Assembly (NCBI GenBank): GCA_022793195.1
Contig: JAAWCJ010000008.1
Location: 1-64,000 of the forward strand
DNA length: 64,000 nt
Direction of reading: 5' to 3'
Source: Lachnospiraceae bacterium
GTDB taxonomy: Bacteria; Bacillota; Clostridia; Lachnospirales; Lachnospiraceae
The translations under genes were made by a program, and so were the position numbers. The notes below the pieces were generated by a model. The model ran no database searches. It was not told the DNA's origin and saw nothing but the letters and a program-made list of their open reading frames with translations. Shown here piece after piece: positions 8,783 through 17,479 of this stretch. Within the stretch, counting starts at the first letter, position 1, and the number at the start of each line of letters is the position of its first letter.

Positions 8783-9696
8783 CCTTCTCGAATCTCCTTT
8801 CCCGTAATCGCAAGGAATACTTCGTTAAGCGTTCCGTTTTTCACTTCAAAATCAGTGATCTCTCCACTGTGCGCCGATAAAATTTCCAATGCGGCAGGCG
8901 CTTTCTTTGTATGGAAAACCAGTTTGTTCCCATCTTTCCGGTAGGAAACCTTCCGTTCACGCAATGTGTCCTCCATTGATTCGGTCTGAGTGCAGATAAC
9001 ATCCACCTCTGTGCCCGTATATAGGTGTTTTAAGTGGTCCGGCGTATCGTGGGCAACGATTTTTCCGTGATCCATAATGACGATTTTTGAACAGACCTCC
9101 GCCTCGTCCATATAGTGGGTAGTTAGAAAGATCGTCATATTTTTCTGCTTTTGAAGCCGCTGGATATATTCCCACACATTGGCTCGGGTCTGTGGGTCAA
9201 GACCTGTGGTGGGTTCGTCCAAAAATAAAACCTTGGGGTCGTGTACAAGCCCTCTCGCAATCTCAGCCCGCCGTTTCATACCGCCAGACAGACTGCCCAC
9301 CGCCGCCCGTCTCCATTGCGTAAGCTCCACCAGATCAAGGGCAAAGTCGATGCGCTCCCGTACCTCGTTCTTCGGCACCTTGTAGAAGCTGCAATGGTAT
9401 TTCAAGTTTTCTTCCACGGTCATTTGAGCATCGAGAGTGGAATCCTGAAAGACGATCCCTATGTCTTTGCGCACTAAACTGCGTTCTTCGCAAACATCAT
9501 GTCCGTTGATGGTCAGAGTTCCCTCCGTTTTGTCAAGAATCGTACACAGGGTATTGATCGTCGTGCTTTTACCTGCACCGTTGGGGCCAAGGAAAGCAAA
9601 AATACTGCCTTCGTCTACAGTAAAGGAAATATCATTCACCGCTGTAAAATCCCCGTATTTTTTTGAGAAATGCTCCACTTGTATGATTGGGTTCAT
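8779..9696 (-). CDS. ABC transporter ATP-binding protein (DrrA-like)
   Basis: A 305-residue ATPase with Walker A GPNGAGKST (about 38-46), the LSGGMKRR signature, Walker B VLFLDEPTTGLD and a C-terminal extension of about 80 residues typical of DrrA/CcmA-type exporters. It energises the permease encoded directly downstream. The ATG at 9694-9696 was chosen because AGGAGG lies 7 bases upstream and the protein then begins at the conserved N-terminus. Just ahead of that ribosome site lies a terminator-like hairpin (9710-9748), so expression is probably attenuated in addition to MarR control. Confidence 0.9.
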   Translation of the reverse strand: MNPIIQVEHFSKKYGDFTAVNDISFTVDEGSIFAFLGPNGAGKSTTINTLCTILDKTEGTLTINGHDVCEERSLVRKDIGIVFQDSTLDAQMTVEENLKYHCSFYKVPKNEVRERIDFALDLVELTQWRRAAVGSLSGGMKRRAEIARGLVHDPKVLFLDEPTTGLDPQTRANVWEYIQRLQKQKNMTIFLTTHYMDEAEVCSKIVIMDHGKIVAHDTPDHLKHLYTGTEVDVICTQTESMEDTLRERKVSYRKDGNKLVFHTKKAPAALEILSAHSGEITDFEVKNGTLNEVFLAITGKEIREG

Positions 9697-9709
9697 GTTG
9701 TTACCTCCT

Positions 9710-9748
9710 AAAAAATTAAGTCCTATGCGAACTGCTCGCATAGGACTT
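9710..9748 (-). terminator. Attenuator-like hairpin in the leader of the ABC exporter genes
   Basis: On the minus strand a perfect 13-bp stem with a 5-base loop (arms 9736-9748 and 9718-9730) is followed by AATTTTTT and immediately by the AGGAGG ribosome site of the ATPase gene. It has the form of an intrinsic terminator placed between marR and the exporter genes. An upstream segment (ATAGG at about 9752-9757) could pair with CCTAT of the 5' arm, offering a competing helix, though only 5-6 bp long. Confidence 0.65.
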
Positions 9749-9814
9749 ATCCCTATAGTGATCTATAGTGCCTCAGCTATTTTGTTGTTCGATCCTGCTC
9801 TTTTACAAAGACCG

Positions 9815-10240
9815 TCATCTCCAAATATCGCCCAATTCTATCAATCTGGCTTGTATGCGTACATAGGCTTTTGCATCCTTTTCCCCTAAAGCTTCCAGCA
9901 TTTTTGCCACCGAATGAATCATTCCAGTTCGGCGCTCTTCAACCAAGGCTATCCCCTTTTCTGTCAGGCAAACAATGACCTGCCGACTGTCTGAGGGGTC
10001 AGGAGTCCGTGTAATCATATCCTGTCCCTCTAAAGATTTCAGTATGGCCGCAACTCTCGCCGTGGTCAGCATAAGTGCCTTACTCATGTCTTTAGGATAT
10101 GCCCGGTTTCCGTTTGCCGCCAGATAATTTAACGCTAAAACCTCGCCCTTTGCAATTTTGGACATGGTTCGCTCCATTTTAATTTGCGGTGCAGAGGCGC
10201 GCATATCAATAAGTTGTTTCGCCAATTCAGTGTAGTCCAT
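9815..10240 (-). CDS. MarR family transcriptional regulator
   Basis: A 141-residue winged-helix regulator with the MarR layout: an N-terminal dimerisation helix, a helix-turn-helix (about 55-85, LTTARVAAILKSLE) and a wing with the DPSDSRQV.V.LT motif (about 92-105). MarR proteins usually repress their own operon and are released by small molecules or substrates of the linked pump. The gene heads a marR-ATPase-permease operon and has a consensus promoter with a palindrome just downstream of its -10 element, which fits autorepression. The ribosome site (GAAAGG) is somewhat distant from the ATG, so the exact start is slightly uncertain. Confidence 0.88.
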   Translation of the reverse strand: MDYTELAKQLIDMRASAPQIKMERTMSKIAKGEVLALNYLAANGNRAYPKDMSKALMLTTARVAAILKSLEGQDMITRTPDPSDSRQVIVCLTEKGIALVEERRTGMIHSVAKMLEALGEKDAKAYVRIQARLIELGDIWR

Positions 10241-10262
10241 AGGTCATATATGCCTTTCAAAA

Positions 10263-10309
10263 TTACTAACCTTGTTAGAAATAATAACACCAATTTTTGT
10301 CGCTGTCAA
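10263..10309 (-). promoter_or_regulatory. marR promoter and palindromic operator
   Basis: On the minus strand TTGACA (10304-10309), a 17-base spacer and TATTAT (10281-10286) form a near-consensus promoter. Directly downstream lies CTAAC-CTT-GTTAG (10266-10278, flanked by TT and AA), an inverted repeat over the expected transcription start. Position and symmetry make it the likely MarR operator. Confidence 0.7.
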
Positions 10310-10426
10310 TAGGAAAAGAAAGATTTTTCCCTACAATCCAATCATTTCGACCGACTACAAAAGCCGAAAGCAGACAAGGGCATCATTTGTATAGAAATCC
10401 AAAATATTTTGCAGCAGACCCTATTT

Positions 10427-12253
10427 TTATTTATTTCCCGCCCGCTTCCTCATCCTGGAATCCAGGATTTTTTTCCTGAGGCGTAAATGCTCCGGTGTCA
10501 CCTCCAAAAGCTCATCGGCATCTATAAAGTCCAGAGCCTGCTCTAAGCTCATCACCACGGGAGGCACCAGCTTCAACGCTTCATCGGAACCGGAGGAGCG
10601 GGTATTGGTCAAATGTTTTGTCTTGCAGACATTGACCTCGATATCCTCCGCTTTCGCGTTGGAACCCACCACCATTCCGCTGTAAACCTTTTCTCCCGGG
10701 CCGATAAAAAGGGACCCCCGCTCCTGGGCATTAAATAGGCCGTAAGTCACACTCTCCCCGCTCTCAAATGCAATCAGGGAACCCTGACGACGGTATTGGA
10801 TATCCCCTTTATAGAGGGCGTATCCGTCAAAAAGCTGATTCATAACGCCGTTTCCCTTAGTGTCGGTCAGGAAGTCTCCCCTATATCCAATAAGGCCCCT
10901 GGAAGGAATGGCAAATTCCATCCTTGTATAACCGGTGCCGGAGGGAGACATGCCCTGCAGTTCTCCCTTTCTCAGGGAAAGCTTCTGAATGACCGTACCA
11001 GAAAACTCGTCAGGCACGTCAATATAGACCAGTTCCATGGGTTCTAACTTCCGCCCCTTTTCGTCCTGCTTATAAATAACTTCTGCCTTGCTGACAGCAA
11101 ATTCGTAGCCTTCTCTGCGCATATTTTCGATCAGTACGGACAAATGTAATTCTCCCCTGCCGGAAACTTTGAACCGGTCGGCATCTTCTGTCTCCTCCAC
11201 CCGGAGGCTGACGTCTGTGTTCAGTTCCCTGAACAAACGATCCCTGATATGGCGGGAGGTCACATATTTCCCCTCCGTCCCCGCCAGCGGGCTGTCGTTT
11301 ACCATAAAATGCATGGCGATGGTAGGCTCTGAGATTTTCTGAAAGGGAATCGGGACAGGGTTCTCCGGCGCGCAGAGCGTATCGCCGATATGCAGGTCGG
11401 CAATGCCGGAAATGGCTACGATGGAGCCAATCCTCGCCTCCTCCACTTCCACTTTTTCCAGTCCGTCAAATTCATAAAGGCGGCTTACCTTCACCTTCTT
11501 AAACTTTCCCGGGTCGTGATGATTGACGAGGGCCACTTCCTGATTCACCCGGATAGAACCGTTATCCACCTTTCCGACTCCAATCCGGCCCACATATTCA
11601 TTGTAATCAATGGTACTGATCAAAATTTGCGTATCTGCATCCGGATCGCCTTCCGGCGCCGGGATATGCTCAATGATAGTATCAAACAAAGGCTGCATGT
11701 CCTTCTTTTCATCATCCAGATTCCGCATGGCATAGCCACCCTTCGCTGATGCAAATACAAAGGGACAATCTAACTGTTCGTCAGAAGCATCCAATTCCAG
11801 CAGAAGCTCCAAAACTTCATCAATCACTTCATCCGGCCTGGCTTCCGGCCGGTCAATTTTATTGATGCAGGCGATCACCGGAAGCTCCAGCTCCAATGCT
11901 TTTTGCAGTACAAATTTTGTCTGGGGCATGGCTCCCTCAAAGGCATCCACCACCAGGATAACGCCATTTACCATCTTCAGTACCCGCTCCACTTCACCGC
12001 CAAAATCAGCATGGCCAGGCGTATCAATGATATTAATTTTAGTCCCTTTATAAAATACTGCCGTATTTTTGGAAAGAATGGTAATGCCGCGCTCCCTTTC
12101 AATATCATTGGAATCCATGACACGCTCCATTACCTCCTGATTTGCCCGGAACACACCGCTCTGCTTCAGAAGCTCATCCACCAGCGTTGTCTTACCATGG
12201 TCAACATGGGCAATAATTGCAATATTCCTGATATCTTCTCTCGTCGTTTTCAT
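10427..12253 (-). CDS. typA: Ribosome-associated GTPase TypA/BipA
   Basis: A 608-residue translational GTPase. The G domain opens with AHVDHGKTT (15-23), DTPGHADF and NKIDRPEA; EF-G-like domains II, III and V follow, with the BipA-specific C-terminal domain ending in a basic LRLRKKILDSRMRKRAG stretch. BipA binds 70S ribosomes and assists 50S assembly, especially under cold or nutrient stress. Length is typical. It lies downstream of mscS with its own promoter in between. No obvious terminator follows it in the region up to the marR promoter (10310-10426). Confidence 0.95.
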   Translation of the reverse strand: MKTTREDIRNIAIIAHVDHGKTTLVDELLKQSGVFRANQEVMERVMDSNDIERERGITILSKNTAVFYKGTKINIIDTPGHADFGGEVERVLKMVNGVILVVDAFEGAMPQTKFVLQKALELELPVIACINKIDRPEARPDEVIDEVLELLLELDASDEQLDCPFVFASAKGGYAMRNLDDEKKDMQPLFDTIIEHIPAPEGDPDADTQILISTIDYNEYVGRIGVGKVDNGSIRVNQEVALVNHHDPGKFKKVKVSRLYEFDGLEKVEVEEARIGSIVAISGIADLHIGDTLCAPENPVPIPFQKISEPTIAMHFMVNDSPLAGTEGKYVTSRHIRDRLFRELNTDVSLRVEETEDADRFKVSGRGELHLSVLIENMRREGYEFAVSKAEVIYKQDEKGRKLEPMELVYIDVPDEFSGTVIQKLSLRKGELQGMSPSGTGYTRMEFAIPSRGLIGYRGDFLTDTKGNGVMNQLFDGYALYKGDIQYRRQGSLIAFESGESVTYGLFNAQERGSLFIGPGEKVYSGMVVGSNAKAEDIEVNVCKTKHLTNTRSSGSDEALKLVPPVVMSLEQALDFIDADELLEVTPEHLRLRKKILDSRMRKRAGNK

Positions 12254-12293
12254 GATTCTTCCTGCTTCCTTTATTTAATTTACACATTTTCTT

Positions 12294-12323
12294 ATATTAG
12301 CACACTCTGCCATATAATTGCAA
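12294..12323 (-). promoter_or_regulatory. typA promoter
   Basis: TTGCAA (12318-12323), 18-base spacer, TAATAT (12294-12299) preceded by TGC as an extended -10. The -35 element overlaps the edge of the mscS palindrome, so hairpin formation and typA initiation use adjoining DNA. Confidence 0.5.
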
Positions 12324-12354
12324 GAGCAAGGAAATTTAAATTTCCTTGCTCTTG
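12321..12354. terminator. 34-bp perfect palindrome over the mscS stop codon
   Basis: Two 17-base arms meet without a loop (centre between 12337 and 12338). The last codons of mscS (K-S-K-E-I) and its TAA stop lie inside it. It may serve as transcription terminator for glgB-mscS, though no long T-run follows on the minus strand. Confidence 0.5.
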
Positions 12355-13235
12355 ATATGAACATCCAGCTGTCCATAGGGGATCTGTATTCCCTCCTCAT
12401 CAAAGGACAATTTAATCTGCTCCGTCATGCTCCAGCGGCACTTCCAGTATTCCGAAGTCTTTACCCAGCAGCGCAACCCCAATATCACAGCGCTTTCTCC
12501 CAGTTCCGACACATAAACAAAGTGTTCCTCCTCTGTCATGGTCATAGGATGGTTTTCCACCAGATGAAACAAAAGCTCTTTCGCTCTTTTTAAGTCCGAC
12601 TCATAGGAAATCCCCACCTTTAAATCAAGCTGGCGCTTTTCCTGGGCCGTCACATTGGTCATACTGCTATTGGCCAGATTTCCATTGGGAACCATAATCA
12701 CCCGGTTATCCAAAGTCACCAGTTCCGTATATACCAGCCCGATATTTCGGACTGTTCCCTCGTTTTTGTGGGTATCCTCAATGATATAATCGCCTACTTT
12801 GAACGGCTTCAACATTAATATCAGCAAACCGCCTGCAAAATTGCCCAAACTTCCCTGCAGTGCAAGCCCCAACGCCACAGTTACGGAGCTGGCCACTGTT
12901 GCGAAAGCTGTGGGCTGCACCCCTGCCACGCTTAAAATCAGAATCACCAGCAGGATATATCCGGCAGCCCTCACCAGGTATTTTACAAACTTCCGCACCG
13001 TAATTTCGGCCCCGGCCCGTTCCATGGACCGTTCCGTAATCTTCGTAAACATGCGGATCAATTTCCTGCCAATGATAAACAGAAGCAGAACGGTCAGGAC
13101 TTTGAGGCCGAATAGCAGCGCCTGGACAGGAAGTGCGTCGAGAATCTCCTTTAACTGTACCTTATAAGCATATTCTATCTGGCTTACCACCTCCGCCACA
13201 TCGGTGGCCGCCTCTTCCGCCCACAGTACCGTCAT
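12336..13235 (-). CDS. mscS: Small-conductance mechanosensitive channel, MscS family
   Basis: A 299-residue membrane protein that opens under membrane tension to release osmolytes. A hydrophilic N-terminus is followed by membrane segments near 37-57, 88-108 and 112-135; the last is the glycine/alanine-rich pore helix (GLALQGSLGNFAGGLLILMLKPF), leading into a soluble beta domain with VPNGNLANSSMTN. Length is typical for the short MscS class. It starts 3 bases after glgB stops and uses a ribosome site inside the glgB end, so the two are co-transcribed. The pairing with glycogen synthesis has no clear functional reason. Confidence 0.9.
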   Translation of the reverse strand: MTVLWAEEAATDVAEVVSQIEYAYKVQLKEILDALPVQALLFGLKVLTVLLLFIIGRKLIRMFTKITERSMERAGAEITVRKFVKYLVRAAGYILLVILILSVAGVQPTAFATVASSVTVALGLALQGSLGNFAGGLLILMLKPFKVGDYIIEDTHKNEGTVRNIGLVYTELVTLDNRVIMVPNGNLANSSMTNVTAQEKRQLDLKVGISYESDLKRAKELLFHLVENHPMTMTEEEHFVYVSELGESAVILGLRCWVKTSEYWKCRWSMTEQIKLSFDEEGIQIPYGQLDVHIKSKEI

Positions 13236-13238
13236 CTC

Positions 13239-15680
13239 CTATCCTTCCTCCATCATCGCTTTCTTTACCTTTGCCACCCCGGCAGTCCGCCCTTTTGAAG
13301 CCTTGGCTCTGCCCCGCTTCTTCGCTGCGGCATTTCCTTTTACAGGTTCCAGAACAGGAATATACTGGAACGCCTGAATTCCGAGAGGTGCCACTTTAAT
13401 GGAAATGGAATTTTCCCGTTCATCCCATTCTTCCGCAGATGACTGTTTTACCCTGCCATTGACAATACCTGTGCCGCCGTATTTCTTTTCATCACTGTTG
13501 AAAATCTCCTTGTATTTTCCCGCATAAGGCACACCTACCCGGTAAGCCTCATGAGCCACGGGAACAAAATTGCAGACCACCAGAAGCGTTTCTTCCGGCT
13601 TTCCGCTCTTTCTTAAAAATACGGCAATGTTCTCCTTTGAATTGGTACAGTCTATCCACTCGAACCCTTCCGGTTCGTCATCCAAAGTCCAGAGCGCGGG
13701 GCTCTTCAAATACAGATGGTTCAAATCTTTCATATATTCCTGCAGCTGGCTGTGGATATCATACTTCAGTAAATACCACTGGAGGCCCTCTTTTTCATTC
13801 CATTCATCCATCTGGCCGAATTCCTGTCCCATAAACAGAAGCTTCCTCCCCGGATGGAACATCATAAAACCATATACAGCCCGGACATTGGCAAACTTTA
13901 ATTCAAAAGTCTCTCCCGGCATCTTTCCCACCATGGAGCCTTTTCCATGAACCACTTCATCATGAGATAACACCAGGATAAAACGCTCGCTGTATGCATA
14001 AATCATACTGAACGTCATTTCTCCATAATGATATGTCCGGTAGATGGGATCACACTGCATATAACCAAGGAAATCATTCATCCATCCCATGTTCCACTTA
14101 TAGTCAAAACCGACAGCGCCGTCCTCCACATCTCCCGTAATCCTGGGCCACGCCGTGGATTCCTCCGCAATCAGGAGCGTCGGCAGCTTTTTCTTCTTAA
14201 AAATAGAATTCAGGTGTTTGAGAAGCTCCAAAGCTTCCAGGTTTTCATTTCCACCATAAATGTTGGGAATCCACTCCCCGTCGTTTTTGCCATAATCCAG
14301 GTAAAGCATGGAAGCCACCGCATCCATGCGGATACCGTCCGCGTGGTACTCCTGTGCCCAGTAGAGGGCATTGGCAATGAGAAAATTAGAAACCTGAGGT
14401 CTTCCATAATTAAAAATCAGAGTCCCCCAATGAGGATGGGCGCCCCGTCTCGGATCCTTATGTTCATAAAGCCCTGTCCCGTCGAAATCCGCCAGTCCAA
14501 ACGTATCCCTCGGAAAATGTGCCGGAACCCAGTCCAGAATCACACCGATACCTGCCTGGTGCATGGTATCCATAAAAAACCGGAAATCGTCCGGTGTCCC
14601 ATAACGGCTGGTGGGCGCATAGTATCCAGTCACCTGGTAACCCCACGATTCGTCAAGGGGATGCTCCATCACCGGCATAAGCTCCACATGGGTATATCCC
14701 ATTTTCTTCACATACGCTGCCAGCTTGGGCGCAATTTCCCGGTAGTTATAAAACTTTTGTTCCTCTTCGGTTTCTACTCCGCCGGTCTTTGCTCCGTCTG
14801 CTTCTTTCCCTTCCGTATCCTCTGCTTTTGCAGCTTCTCTTTCCGTATTTTCTGGCTCTATATCTGCGCCCTCTGCCTCCGGCGCTTTCCAGGAGCCCAG
14901 ATGCACTTCATAAATATTCATGGGGCCGGAAAAAAGCCTCTGTTTCTTTACATCTTCTTTCCTTGCATCCATCCAGCCTTTATCCATCCACACATACTCA
15001 TCCAAATCATACACCACAGATGCCGTCGCCGGGCGAAGCTCCGCATAATTGGCATAAGGATCTGCCTTCAGGCTGGGTTTTCCCCCTTTAAATTTCACTT
15101 CATATTTATAAATAGCTCCGGCCGAAAGTCCCGGAATAAATAATTCATAAATTCCTGAATCCGAAATCCTCTGCATCTGGTGGCGTCTGCCGTCCCAGAG
15201 GTTAAAATCTCCAACTACGCTGACCCGCATGGCCCCCGGCGCCCACACAGAAAACACCACCCCCTGTACACCCTGGAGCTTTTTGGGGTGGGCCCCCATT
15301 TTTTTATATATTTCATAATGGATTCCGGCGTCAAACCGCTTTATATCTGATTCCTCATAAATAGAAGGAAAACGATAGGGATCGTGCACTTTCTGTTTGG
15401 CGCCATTGTCCCAAGTCACTTCAAACGCATAAGAAGGAATCTTCTGCTCCGGAAGCAAGACCGCAAAAAATCCCGCCTCATCGGCCAGCTCCATGGCATA
15501 CCGCTTTCCATCCTTTGCCGTCACCACTGTCACAGAAACAGCCGTCGGCAAAAATGCCTGGATCAAAACTCCCTCATCCGTCAAGTGGGGGCCCAGCACA
15601 GAGGCCGGTCTCTGACACTCAGAATAAACAACTGCCTCAATCTCCGGCCAGTCCATCAGTTGATATAATTTTTCGTTCAT
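13239..15680 (-). CDS. glgB: 1,4-alpha-glucan branching enzyme
   Basis: An 813-residue GH13 enzyme that introduces alpha-1,6 branches in glycogen. Two N-terminal CBM48-like domains (to about 230) precede the catalytic barrel: nucleophile D453 in GIRMDAVAS, acid/base E506 in LIAEES, and LSHDEVVHGKGSM. Two parts are unusual: an acidic low-complexity insertion at about 267-309 between HLGSW and the YNYRE segment, absent from normal GlgB; and a basic Lys/Arg/Ala-rich tail of about 30 residues at the C-terminus. Both are in frame and the catalytic core is intact, so the enzyme should work. Other glycogen genes are not in the window; mscS follows in the same operon. Confidence 0.93.
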   Translation of the reverse strand: MNEKLYQLMDWPEIEAVVYSECQRPASVLGPHLTDEGVLIQAFLPTAVSVTVVTAKDGKRYAMELADEAGFFAVLLPEQKIPSYAFEVTWDNGAKQKVHDPYRFPSIYEESDIKRFDAGIHYEIYKKMGAHPKKLQGVQGVVFSVWAPGAMRVSVVGDFNLWDGRRHQMQRISDSGIYELFIPGLSAGAIYKYEVKFKGGKPSLKADPYANYAELRPATASVVYDLDEYVWMDKGWMDARKEDVKKQRLFSGPMNIYEVHLGSWKAPEAEGADIEPENTEREAAKAEDTEGKEADGAKTGGVETEEEQKFYNYREIAPKLAAYVKKMGYTHVELMPVMEHPLDESWGYQVTGYYAPTSRYGTPDDFRFFMDTMHQAGIGVILDWVPAHFPRDTFGLADFDGTGLYEHKDPRRGAHPHWGTLIFNYGRPQVSNFLIANALYWAQEYHADGIRMDAVASMLYLDYGKNDGEWIPNIYGGNENLEALELLKHLNSIFKKKKLPTLLIAEESTAWPRITGDVEDGAVGFDYKWNMGWMNDFLGYMQCDPIYRTYHYGEMTFSMIYAYSERFILVLSHDEVVHGKGSMVGKMPGETFELKFANVRAVYGFMMFHPGRKLLFMGQEFGQMDEWNEKEGLQWYLLKYDIHSQLQEYMKDLNHLYLKSPALWTLDDEPEGFEWIDCTNSKENIAVFLRKSGKPEETLLVVCNFVPVAHEAYRVGVPYAGKYKEIFNSDEKKYGGTGIVNGRVKQSSAEEWDERENSISIKVAPLGIQAFQYIPVLEPVKGNAAAKKRGRAKASKGRTAGVAKVKKAMMEEG

Positions 15681-15764
15681 GGCATTTCCTCCTTAATTTT
15701 TATTCTATCATCTGTTGCTGTCCGGTACAAGGTCTGATTCTTTTAATTTCAAAATTTATACGGC

Positions 15765-15806
15765 AAAAAGCGGCGTTCTCGCCCTATATCAAGAGCAAAA
15801 CGCCGC
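15765..15806 (-). terminator. Intrinsic terminator of the sugar isomerase gene
   Basis: On the minus strand GCGGCGTT pairs with AACGCCGC (15799-15806 with 15770-15777), extended by partial pairing in the loop, and is followed by TTTTTG. It lies 19 bases after the isomerase stop codon. Confidence 0.75.
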
Positions 15807-15824
15807 ATCTTTGTTTATTCAGGC

Positions 15825-17255
15825 TTATTCTCCCAACACTTCCACGTCGATCTTCATCATCTTGCAAATGGTTTTGAGTTCTTCAATATGGTCGCCATAA
15901 ACTGCATGTGCGTGGTTCGCATCAAAGTTATCCAAAAATACCTTGTAATCAAAATGCAGTTTTGCAAAATTGTGGGGCCATTCTTTATTGGTGAGCTCTT
16001 CCCTCTCTTTCGGCATGGAAACCAACTCCGCCGTAAACATCACCATCCTGTATCTGCGTTTTCCATTTTCATCCATGGAGCGGCACAGCCTTGCGATGGT
16101 ACAGAGGCCAGGCGCTGTCTGGCAGTTCACGTGGCAGCCGCCTCCTGCGTAAATATCCAGGCAGGGATACAATGTCACGTTCTTTAAGTTTTCATCGGGA
16201 TCATTACTCTTTGCCGCGTACCAGGTGGACTCAGAACCACAGTTACAGAACTCCAGGACCTGATTTTCCTCATCCCAATGGCGGACATCCATAAATACCA
16301 CCGGATCCCCTGTCAAAAGCTTCAGCATCTGCATGGTCATCGCTGCATCGGAATCTGCCTCACATGCGTAAACCACCGGCTCTTTGGCTCCGTCCCAGTC
16401 GTAAGGATCGTTCATAAATGCCGCTGCAATACATTCCGTACAGTAGTGACAGCTCATATCATAGTGGCATTTCACACCCACAAAATCAAATTCATTCTCT
16501 TTCTGGATTCTCTTGATGGCTTCGTAATGGCGGATCTGCGTTTTCAATTTCTCCGGTGTCAGTTTCTGCCCGTCATACTCAATGGCCTTACATTTTTCGG
16601 TCAGCCAGTTAAAGGCCTTCTCCACCTGTTCTTCCGGTACTTCCTCTGCCAGACGGACAATCTCGCTCTCGTCACAGTGTTCCACGTCTACGCCGAATTT
16701 GTCCTGCCAGTCCTGCATATCCACAGTGGCGCTGTACATTCCTAAAGAACGGCCGCCGATCAGGCCGTACTTCTGTCCATTTAAACTGGTAACTACATGG
16801 GCACATTTTCCAAATGTAATGATCCTTTCCAGTACTTCAGGGTCATTGAAATCACCATAAGCACGGAAATGAGTAATCCCCTGCTGATTTAAAGCGCCGC
16901 CTGCCGCCAGCATGGCCACCATGCCGGGCCAGTCAGGATTCAACTGAGCCGCCAGAAGGTACGGCCCCTGTCCATATTTTGCTGCGATGGCGGAAAAATT
17001 CGGCCATGCAAATACGCCGTAAGAAAAGATGGTTCCATCCACGCCTTTTGCCTTCAGTTTTTCCGCTTCTGCCCTGGCTGAAGCCACAGAGTTTACAAGA
17101 TTGTCCGCCACAACCACATCCACACGTCCATCTTTTTCCAAAGCTGCCTTAATGACATCCAGCTGGTGCTGAACCACGTCCTTACTTTTCTCATGAACAA
17201 CCGGATCACCGTCAGACAATCCCATGATACCCAAAAGAGGTTTTCTGTTTCCCAT
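15825..17255 (-). CDS. L-fucose/L-arabinose isomerase family protein
   Basis: A 476-residue protein of the FucI/AraA fold. It interconverts aldose and ketose sugars in characterised relatives. Candidate metal ligands are the acidic residues in YACEADSD and FMDVRHWDEE, and a histidine in the C-terminal ANHAHAVYGDH segment. It is shorter than E. coli FucI (about 590 residues) and the substrate cannot be assigned; a rhamnulokinase gene about 3 kb away hints at deoxysugar use. It is cysteine-rich (CHYCTEC, CNCGSES), unusual for the family. The ATG chosen has AAGGAAGG upstream; the longer frame lacks a site. A perfect palindrome lies in its leader. Confidence 0.75.
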   Translation of the reverse strand: MGNRKPLLGIMGLSDGDPVVHEKSKDVVQHQLDVIKAALEKDGRVDVVVADNLVNSVASARAEAEKLKAKGVDGTIFSYGVFAWPNFSAIAAKYGQGPYLLAAQLNPDWPGMVAMLAAGGALNQQGITHFRAYGDFNDPEVLERIITFGKCAHVVTSLNGQKYGLIGGRSLGMYSATVDMQDWQDKFGVDVEHCDESEIVRLAEEVPEEQVEKAFNWLTEKCKAIEYDGQKLTPEKLKTQIRHYEAIKRIQKENEFDFVGVKCHYDMSCHYCTECIAAAFMNDPYDWDGAKEPVVYACEADSDAAMTMQMLKLLTGDPVVFMDVRHWDEENQVLEFCNCGSESTWYAAKSNDPDENLKNVTLYPCLDIYAGGGCHVNCQTAPGLCTIARLCRSMDENGKRRYRMVMFTAELVSMPKEREELTNKEWPHNFAKLHFDYKVFLDNFDANHAHAVYGDHIEELKTICKMMKIDVEVLGE

Positions 17256-17302
17256 AAAAATACCTTCCTTTCCCTTTGATTCGCCGCCCCTCACGGCTCC
17301 CA

Positions 17303-17368
17303 TATTTCATATATGAAATAGTTGATTTCATATGTTATGATTATATCACATAAAATAAAATCCTGCAA
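17303..17368 (-). promoter_or_regulatory. Isomerase promoter with downstream palindromic operator
   Basis: TTGCAG (17363-17368), 17-base spacer and TATAAT (17340-17345) read toward the isomerase gene. Downstream, TATTTCATATATGAAATA (17303-17320) is a perfect 18-bp palindrome, and a second related half, TTTCATATG, lies at 17326-17334. The layout suggests a repressor acting on the sugar gene; the repressor is not identifiable. Confidence 0.55.
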
Positions 17369-17381
17369 TGCAGGAAACCTA

Positions 17382-17434
17382 TTGTAAACCTTTTTGTATT
17401 TTAGGTTGACATTATCCGGTTTCTAATTTATAAT
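17382..17434 (+). promoter_or_regulatory. BirA-type operator overlapping the bioY promoter
   Basis: TTGTAAACC (17382-17390) and GGTTGACAT (17404-17412) form an inverted repeat with a 13-base spacer that matches the Firmicute BirA site (TTGTAAACC...GGTTTACAA). The right half contains the -35 element TTGACA (17406-17411), followed after 17 bases by TATAAT (17429-17434). BirA-biotinyl-AMP would thus block the promoter when biotin is sufficient. Confidence 0.8.
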
Positions 17435-17479
17435 GAGTCTGTCACCTAAATCCCAACTAAAAAAGGAGCGCTATTATTT

